From NCBI GenBank assembly GCA_028554755.1, contig JAPTOF010000019.1, forward strand, positions 9,001,501 through 9,065,500: 64,000 nucleotides of DNA, in the 5' to 3' direction. This document shows positions 56,984-64,000 of the stretch, piece by piece. Source of the DNA: Cordia subcordata. Its lineage: Eukaryota; Streptophyta; Magnoliopsida; Boraginales; Cordiaceae. The first letter of the stretch is position 1. Each line of letters opens with the position of its first letter. The notes below the pieces were generated by a model. It worked only from the letters and a program-made list of their open reading frames with translations. It was not told the origin of the DNA and did no database searches. The position numbers and the translations under genes are program-made.

Positions 56984-58695
56984 ATAATTTACGTTGGTGG
57001 GCATACTTGATTGACTTGCCTACTAAATAAAGAACTTTCTCTCCTCTTTCTTGCTTTAATTAAACTCCACGATGCAGCAGTAGGAGCAATTGACACCAAT
57101 AGGAGGAACTAGGAAGCGTCTAATAATTAGGATTTAATATTAATACTAATTTATTATACGATGATATTAATTAAAGAAACTGTGGATTTAATGGTCACTA
57201 GCATAATTTTCGTGCGATATACCGGATATAAATTTTTTTTAAAATTATGTTTTGTAAAATTTAATTTTAGCAAGTTTTCAATAGTGGGGATGGGAGCAAA
57301 TTATATCATGGTACTGCAGGATTGTGTTCCTACAATGTATGGTATACCCACACTTTAAACAAAAAAAAAAAAAAACAGATTAGATCTCTAGATTTGATCG
57401 TGACTCTTTCTCATTCCTCTTTGTCTCTCTTTCTCTCTTCTCCTCTCTTTTCTCTCTCCTCTCTTCTCTCTTCTTCTCTTCTCTCTTCTTCTTCGATTAG
57501 CACGCCACTACCAAGCCCCCCTGCCACGAGCTTCAAGCTCTCTTCGATGCCAATTCTCATTGTAACTTTGCGATTCTTATAGTGCCTTTGATTGAAGATT
57601 TAATTGCTTAAATCTATATTTACCATTAATGGATGCTCAAGCAATTTCAAACTTTTTATATCATGATTCATGGTAGCATCACCATCAAATAAGTCTTCAT
57701 GCTATCACTTTGCTCATTGTGTGTGAATATGTGTGTGCTTGTGCATGTTCTATAAGAGTGTGTGCAGATGTGTTTGTGTTTTGTGTCTTATGTGTGAGAA
57801 TAGTGAACAAACAGTCATGAAGTAATAAACAAATATTTGATGTATATATGAAAGTCAGTGAATAAATAGTTGTTAATAAACAAATATTCAGTGAACAAAT
57901 AGTTGTGGGGTAGTGAACAAATAGTTGTGGGGTAGTGAACAAATAGTTGTGGCATAATGAATAAATATTTGATGTATATATGAAAGTCAGTGAACAGATA
58001 GTTTTGGCATTATGAACAAACATTTGATGTATATATAAAAGTCAGTGAACAAATAGTTATGCAGTAATAAACAAATAGTTAGTAAACAAATAGTTATGAG
58101 GTAGTGAACAAACAGTCAGTGAACAAATAATTGTGGCATACTGGACAAACATTTACTATGTGTGAATAGTAGCGTATGAATATTGGCGTTAATAGTAGTG
58201 TATGAATATTAGGATTTACTTTTCACGAGCATCCTGCTGTTGAGCTGTTTGTTTTTAGCATTAATCATTTTTTTAATGAGAAAGCTGTAGTAATTGAAAA
58301 CAAAAAACAAATGGCTTTATTTTTTAAAAAAAGAGAAAGAAATAATAGAAGAAGTGTAATGCATTATTAAACTTCTTGGCTTTGAAAGGTCAAATAATTT
58401 TGGGAAAAAAATAAATGAAATAGTTAGATGCATTTTGATGTTTAATGAGTATTTTTAAATAGACAGATTAAGAAATATTTTTTCCATAAATAGAAGTACA
58501 GTGACTCAAAGGTTTTTTTTTTTGGAGAAAAGAAGAGTTATGTCAACAAAATGCATAGTATTAATTAAATAAGGTAAAAAAATATTGTTTTATAATATAT
58601 AAATATATAGATTTTCCACAAATTTGGAGGTGATAATTTTATTATTTACTATGTATATAGTTTCATAATAGTCAATTGAATTTAAATATTGTTTT
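56984..58695. repeat. Block C: diverged copy of the last 1.7 kb of blocks A and B
   Basis: Starts with ATAATTTACGTTGGTGGGC, matching 38934 and 55110. It differs from both at clearly more sites than they differ from each other. Probably the native U3 sequence. 57405-57495 is a polypyrimidine (CTCTT)n tract longer than in A or B. Confidence 0.8.
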
Positions 58696-60614
58696 GTCTA
58701 CCTGTGAGATGCAGGTTTTGATATTTATATAATGTGATATAAATTAAAAATTCTGTAAAGATATCAAAATTATAAAGTATTTTTTTATAATTATTATGAT
58801 ATTGAGATGATATTGTAACACTCGTATGATACATGAGAGAAATGTGTATTTTTAAATTTTTATAATATATTTTGTCATATAAAATTTTTGACATTGAATA
58901 CAACTTTTATATTTTTGTAAAATCTAATAATTTTACGAAAAAAATCATGAATGATATAAATTGATACATTTCCATCATTTATTGGGCATCTTTTTAAGGT
59001 AATAGATTCGTCCTTTTTTAAAATAATGTTTAGTCTTTTTCTTTTTTAAAAAAATGTGCAGAAAATATGACACGAGACAAAAAAATAGCAAAGTCGATAT
59101 TAACATCATATTTGGCAGTCATATAGTGCAGTAGACTCTTCTTTATTATATTATAATATAGATATAAAGGAAATATCAATTTTTTATATTAATATCAATT
59201 TTTTATATTCTCAAATGTATGCATAGGTATGCATGCTACCATGAAATTAATTGATCTCAATGCCCCCGGACGAGCCAAAAATGAAACTTCTGGAGACCAT
59301 ATATTATTAACGATAGCAATATCGTTTTCTACATTTTCAATAGGAGCAGATTTTTTTTTGTTTTTTGTTTTTTGTCAAAAACAAACTTGAGATTTATATT
59401 AATTTTAGAAATACTTATAAGAGTACAAAAATATTACCAAAAGTACAAGATATAAAATAAAAAAAAGTTGTACATAAACAAACACGTCCTTAAAAAAATA
59501 ATACAAACACGTCCTTAAAAAAATAATACAAGTTCAAACAAAAAGAAAAAAACCTATTATAATCACATAGCGGTCCAATCTGTCTCACGGTTTGGCATGA
59601 CTAAAGATATGCATTGTTGCACAGGTAAACTGTAAGATAGGAGGAATTTCTGAACGGCAGACAAACGTCTTCAAATGGATATGGAAAAAGTCGCGAGGAC
59701 ACAACAAACTTGTATAAAACCAGAGCCAACTATTGCACAGACATCAACAAAACCAATTCGTCCATTATTCCAACAAGCATTGTCAAGAGAACAAAAAACC
59801 TGTAATCTCGATATAACTGGTAAAAAAATACTATAAACATAAAATAAAATACAATAATTACATAACAAAAAGATAATGCCACCAATCTAACATTAGGACA
59901 TGAAGAAAAGGGAGAGAAACTCCCAAGGTTTAGCACTGCACAACCACCAAAGAAGGAGAAGAAAGAGGGAGGGCAAGGGGGGAGCGAGAGAGACAGAGAG
60001 CGCGAGAGATAGGCGGTGAATAGTTCACAACCAAAATTTGCCGACTTTTATCAGGTCAAGTACAGTTGGCTGATCAATGGCATCAAGAGTTCACAACCAT
60101 CACATATACATCAGGCGGACATAAGAAAAGAAAACTATAAACTAAGAGGGTACGTATCTTTTTTATTAACAGGAGAAGAATACGGCTCATGACTCAGGTT
60201 TGAATCTAGTTATTTGTTTTGGATTGAGTGTCCTCGACGTAACCGATGTACAGTATAGGGGACGTGCTGTGTATCTGAGGTTTATGAGTTAGTGGTCGGG
60301 CTCCGCCAAATGTAACGGTGGTCTGATTCACCAACTTGATTTCCCTTTGTTGCAAAAAAAAAAAAATGCATGTTATAATTTCATTATATTTTTCTTCCAA
60401 AAAATATTAAATTCATTTAGAATTATTTCATAATTTAAATCAGATCTCTTTTTCATTGTGCTTTTTTCAATTTAAATTTTTATTCAATTACTCTAAATTT
60501 CTCATAAAAATACAATATTATTAAAACTTATCAAAATACATATATTGACTTTTTCATTTTTAATAACCAAACACTGGAAAATGCGGAAAACAATTTCCAC
60601 ACAATTATCAAACT
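58696..60614. other. AT-rich spacer, non-coding
   Basis: No gene recognised. 59478-59530 contains a direct repeat of about 29 bp (AAACACGTCCTTAAAAAAAT). 59960-60012 is GA-rich. The short - strand ORFs at 59671-59936 are hydrophobic but overlap each other and lack gene context. Confidence 0.6.
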
Positions 60615-60870
60615 TCCCCACTCCCACCCCCAAAACCACCCCCCACGCCAGTACCCAACCCCACTCTCACCCTGCCCCAGCCTCTCGCCCCCTAGCTCGG
60701 CACCCCAAGCCTAGCCTTCAGCCTCCGGGACTCGGCATACGCCCTATGACCCATGCCCCCGGAGCCTTGGTACCCTGGCCCCCGGGACGTGGTGCCTCAG
60801 CCTCGACCCCTGGCACCAGGCGAGCCGTCCCTTCAACCCTTGGAGCTAGGGCTAGGGGGCCCGCCCTGCT
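60615..60870. other. GC-rich island inside AT-rich DNA, probably a MITE core
   Basis: About 255 bp that is strongly C-rich on the + strand, with partial internal repetition (CTCGGCA, CCCGGGAC, CTTGG). The flanks carry GGAAAACA-like words and end at about 61042 with CACGGAAAAT in reverse orientation and GGGAGCC, like a MITE terminus. A 119-codon ORF through it (60545-60904) is Pro/Ala-rich and low complexity, probably not a gene. Confidence 0.5.
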
Positions 60871-61370
60871 AGTGCACATAAATATATTTTTTTGGTGTCA
60901 TTAAGAATATTTCCCAATTAATTTTTATTGTGACAACCAAATGACGAAAAAATTTTTTCAAGAAAAATATTTTTTTGGAAAAAAATATTTCATGAAAAAC
61001 ATTTTCTAAAATAAATTATTTTCCGTGAAACAAAGGGAGCCTTAATCCTACTATAAACTATGAACTAAATTTGTTTAAATTATTTACTTCATTTTTTTTT
61101 CTCAAGAAAACATAGGACATGACATTCACAACATCCAGAACTATTGTCTCCTTGGATATAGGGAGATAGATTATTTATACTGCACAGAAAACAAACAATA
61201 TTTTTTTGGGGAAAAGTTAAATGATTTGGAAATTTACTCTACCTGCCCAATATATTTAAGGACGGCACATGCACAACTAGATGAAGTCATGCTATCAAGA
61301 GCTAGATCATTAACCTATGTATGATTTTAATCAATCACTTGATGATCTCACGGCAACTAAGTTGAGTCAA
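60871..61370. other. AT-rich spacer before the CACTA MITE
   Basis: Nothing recognised beyond the right flank of the GC-rich island. Confidence 0.5.
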
Positions 61371-61660
61371 CACTACAAAAAAAGTGACTAATAGGCGACG
61401 GTTTTTCCGCCGCCTATATGGGCGTCGGCTATTTTAAAACACCACCTATATAGAATTCCAAAAAGAAAAAAAATCACACTATATTTTATCTACGGTTGAA
61501 ACCTTAAACTTTCTTTATTGTAGCATTCTATAATTATACCATCCACCAATCAAACTAAAAATACATTTATTAGTTGTCTTGCATAACAATATATTTATGT
61601 ATTACCCAAACCCCTGCCTATGTCATAAAACTGCCGCCTATTCTTAGTTTTTTTGTGGTG
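61371..61660. mobile_element. CACTA-type MITE (290 bp) upstream of the laccase gene
   Basis: Starts CACTACAAAAAAAGTGAC and ends GTTTTTTTGTGGTG. It is flanked by the 3-bp duplication CAA (61368-61370 and 61661-61663), as expected for CACTA transposons. Subterminal repeats GGCGACGG, CCGCCGCCTAT and GCCGCCTATTC occur in both ends. It encodes no protein. It lies about 390 bp upstream of the laccase TATA box. Confidence 0.88.
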
Positions 61661-62051
61661 CAAGTTTTATTGGACAAATAGAAATTAAGTTCATTAAAAT
61701 TTACCAATCGATGAATGTTATCGTTTCATGCAAAAGTAAATGTAAGAATATAATTAATTCAGGTCCAATTATTAGTTTATCAAAATATTAAACCTAATCA
61801 ACTTGTTTAAAACACTTAAAAATTTGTGATAACAATAAATAATAAACCATAAATGATCATAAAACCGAAATCTCATAAAAAGTCGATGTGTGACAAAGTA
61901 TCGAGAACTCAAATTGTATCCCGTTGAGCCATAGAATCTCTAAACCTTAAACCCTAATTTAATTGGTAACTTCAAAACGTGCGAAACGTGTCTTATTTTT
62001 AACTATTGTATGGATGGCAGATTTCAAGGGATTAGTCCATCTCCTTCGCCC

Positions 62052-62058
62052 TATAAAT
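62052..62058 (+). promoter_or_regulatory. TATA box of the laccase gene
   Basis: TATAAAT, 96 bp upstream of the chosen ATG. A start site about 30 bp downstream would leave a 5' leader of roughly 70 bases. Confidence 0.7.
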
Positions 62059-62153
62059 GCGTGCATATGGGGCATTTGCATAAGCTCAAACCAGCAAAAT
62101 TAGTCTTCCTCTCTTAACTCATTGCAACTTGTCAAATCTTTCAAGTTTCCAAT

Positions 62154-64000
62154 ATGGCAAGTCTTGTGGTCTTGCTCGTTTGCACTTTACTTCTTCTAGC
62201 TTCTGCATGTGTTTCTGCTAAAGTTGTAGAACACACGTTTCAGGTAATCTTTGTGTTTCCTGCAATAATTTAATTAGTCACAATTTCTAGAAAGCTCGTG
62301 ACAAGGTGAACGTCTTCATTACAAGTTCATTAGTTTATCCAAAAGCTGATGAATATACGCATCACAAATTCTATATAGATTACTTCTCAACATAATTTCT
62401 TTTAAATTCGTTAAGATTTCGAGTACCAATTTCTGAATTCCCTGATCCTGGAAACTTATACAATAAATTGATCAGTAGGTTGCTACCGTTGTTCTCTATC
62501 CATTACTCTGCTATTTATTGGAATGATATTTTACAGCTAGAACTTCAAATAGATACCTGGAAACACAAAGCTGTCCTCTTCACTTTCTGGATGATTTTCG
62601 ACAAGATTCTATTTGCCCCTGTAGAAGTAGGGAATGAAAAGTAATTTGATACCAAGAACTTTGGAATCACTCGGTATTTTTACTCTTTTGATTTTTGCAG
62701 GTGCAAAATTTAACTGTCCAGCGGCTATGTAGAGAACAAGAGATCATTGCAATAAATGGCAGATGTCCAGGTCCTACCATATATGCACACGAGGGAGATA
62801 CTGTTGTAGTCCATGTATTGAACGAGTCACCATACGGTATCAGTATACATTGGTAATCTCTTCTCTTGTGGAAAACAATAAGATAGAAAATTTTAGTCAT
62901 TTCTTTTGTTGGATCAAGGCTTTAGAGCTTACTCATTTATTATTGTGCAAACTTTACTCATTTATTGTTATTATAATGCTTTCATTTTAAACCTCAATTA
63001 GTAGAATGGAATTGTTTCATTTTGTTAGCCCTTTTGGTCCTTCTTGTTAGGGTTGGACTAAATTTTGGGGAAAACATACACATTGTGTATGTGCTCCTAT
63101 TTTTGGCTATTTGGGGGAGATAAAAAAATGCTACAATAAAAAGATTATCATGCTCTTACAAGACTTTACACGTGTTGGTATATGTATTCTCACATTAAAA
63201 GAGAAAAACTAACTCCATGTCCACCAAATAAGAAACAACTCATACCAAACAAATTTTTTATATGCCCAATTTGATTTCTCCTCTTTTTGAAACCTAAAAT
63301 ACGGCTCTATATGCAAAAGTGGTGCACTTCATCCACTTTCAATAGCATTGTTAACTTTTTTTATAGTTAAACCCCCATTCCTATGGGATTGAACCTAAAT
63401 CTCATGCATGGGGCAAATAACTTCAACTACCTGAACTATCCCTTAATCCCAATAACATCATTAACTTTAGGGACCAAAAGAGTAAGATTTGAAACTTCAG
63501 AGACCCTTATAAGTGTAATTAAAATTAATATAACCCATTTTATCACTCAACCTAAATAACATATTTTAATTACCCTTAATATTTTAAATAAAACACATTA
63601 TTCTCTGGAGTTTTAAAAAATGGCATATTGTATTACATGTATGATTTTCTAAATAGCTGATACCCCTCTACGTTTCAATATAACCCATTTTATCACTCTT
63701 TTTAACATCATTAGCTGAAATATGAAAAGTTGAACTTATATTTACTAACACTAATGGTGAGTAAAGATACTTTTGAGAAAATATATAGCGCATTACAATA
63801 AATCAAGGGACAATATACATTTGCCGCTTTTTTAGATTAACCTTTATTCAAATGTTTGCTAATTACAACTATCATTTTGAAAAAAAAGGAGAAAAAGTAA
63901 CTACTCATTGTGACCTGTGTATTACTGTGCAGGCATGGGATACGCATGTTGTTAAATGGTTGGGCTGACGGAGCTGGTTATGTAACTCAATGTCCTATAC
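62154..64000 (+). CDS. Laccase (multicopper oxidase), exons 1-2 and start of exon 3; partial
   Basis: Exon 1 is 62154-62243: ATG, then a hydrophobic signal peptide ([20 protein letters not shown]), likely cleaved after VSA. Exon 2 is 62701-62852 (GCAG acceptor, CATTG|GTAATC donor) and exon 3 starts at 63933 and runs off the window. Joined phases are 0 and 2, and the introns are 457 and 1080 bp. Exon 2 holds [31 protein letters not shown] and [11 protein letters not shown]. The exon 2-3 junction completes HWHG, the first copper-ligand motif, followed by [13 protein letters not shown]; this fits laccase signature L1 (HWHG-x9-DG-x5-QCPI). Plant laccases are secreted, glycosylated phenol oxidases (EC 1.10.3.2) acting in the cell wall on monolignols or flavonoids. 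Two oddities are Ala where DGP is usual and Cys in NGRCPGP where an aromatic or Leu is usual. Later copper motifs are outside the window, so function cannot be confirmed. Confidence 0.93.

Larger units (their letters stand above)
53297..56988. repeat. Near-identical 3.7-kb block B (recent copy in U3)
   Basis: Almost the same as 37113-40796, including the MITE at 53415-53818. Its right edge is the word GATAAT (56983-56988), where the sequence switches to block C. Confidence 0.85.
42600..58695. repeat. Segmental repeat unit U3
   Basis: Collinear with U2 as listed there. It gives empty sites for the U2-specific TRIM, Tourist MITE, retroposon and 33062 MITE. Its own insertions are 43816-44324, the MITE 48717-49360 and 52250-53050. 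53297-56988 was overwritten by block B. Similarity to U2 ends at 58695. Confidence 0.8.

Noticed and set aside
37113..56988. Blocks A and B as the two LTRs of one giant retrotransposon
   Set aside because: The DNA between them aligns with DNA to the left of A, and there is no primer site, polypurine tract or TG...CA boundary.
59671..59936. Overlapping hydrophobic - strand ORFs
   Set aside because: Two frames overlap, and there is no promoter, splice signal or recognisable family.
60545..60904. 119-codon proline-rich protein
   Set aside because: Low-complexity translation of the GC-rich island, with no conserved motif.

Overview
The window is repeat-dominated nuclear DNA of a flowering plant, most likely a eudicot. 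The evidence is an AT-rich background, Ty1/copia elements primed by initiator tRNA-Met, a Tat-type Ty3/gypsy element with an antisense ORF, plant-type MITEs (hAT, Tourist, MULE, CACTA), a plant mobile domain (PMD) pseudogene, and a laccase gene with plant-style introns. Only one probable functional host gene was recognised: a laccase whose first 2.4 exons lie at the right edge (62154-64000, + strand, running off the window). Coordinates were read by eye, so some boundaries are approximate.

Layout. 1-1332 is a broken PMD/MAIN-like gene on the - strand. 2415-13671 is a first copy (U1) of a segment that recurs as U2 (about 20380-42599) and U3 (about 42600-58695), all in the same orientation. A short internally deleted copy lies at 19231-20000. 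U1 carries a degraded copia element (5130-10646, TSD ATATA) whose untranslated leader has a dense W-box array. A second copia element lies on the - strand (13672-19230, TSD GGTAA) and is itself broken by a hAT-type MITE (18197-18907, 8-bp TSD). U2 holds a 262-bp TRIM with TSD CCACT and a Tat gypsy element (24525-30545). In the Tat element most of gag-pol is deleted, but it keeps a three-exon antisense gene, a tRNA-Gly-like Pol III module and two tandem-repeat arrays. Its 3' LTR is truncated.

The three units act as natural controls for one another: insertions in one usually have a readable empty site in another, which confirms target-site duplications and orders the events. U2 and U3 are clearly diverged over most of their length. 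The exception is a 3.7-kb stretch (37113-40796 versus 53297-56988) that is almost identical. It ends in U3 at a 5-bp microhomology join, followed by a more diverged second copy of its last 1.7 kb. This looks like a recent copy-in (break-induced-replication-like) event from U2 into U3.

58696-62153 is mostly AT-rich spacer with a GC-rich island and a 290-bp CACTA-type MITE just upstream of the laccase promoter. Apart from laccase, the window records transposon nesting, segmental duplication and decay. No bacterial-type operon, CRISPR array, rRNA or viral genome was seen.
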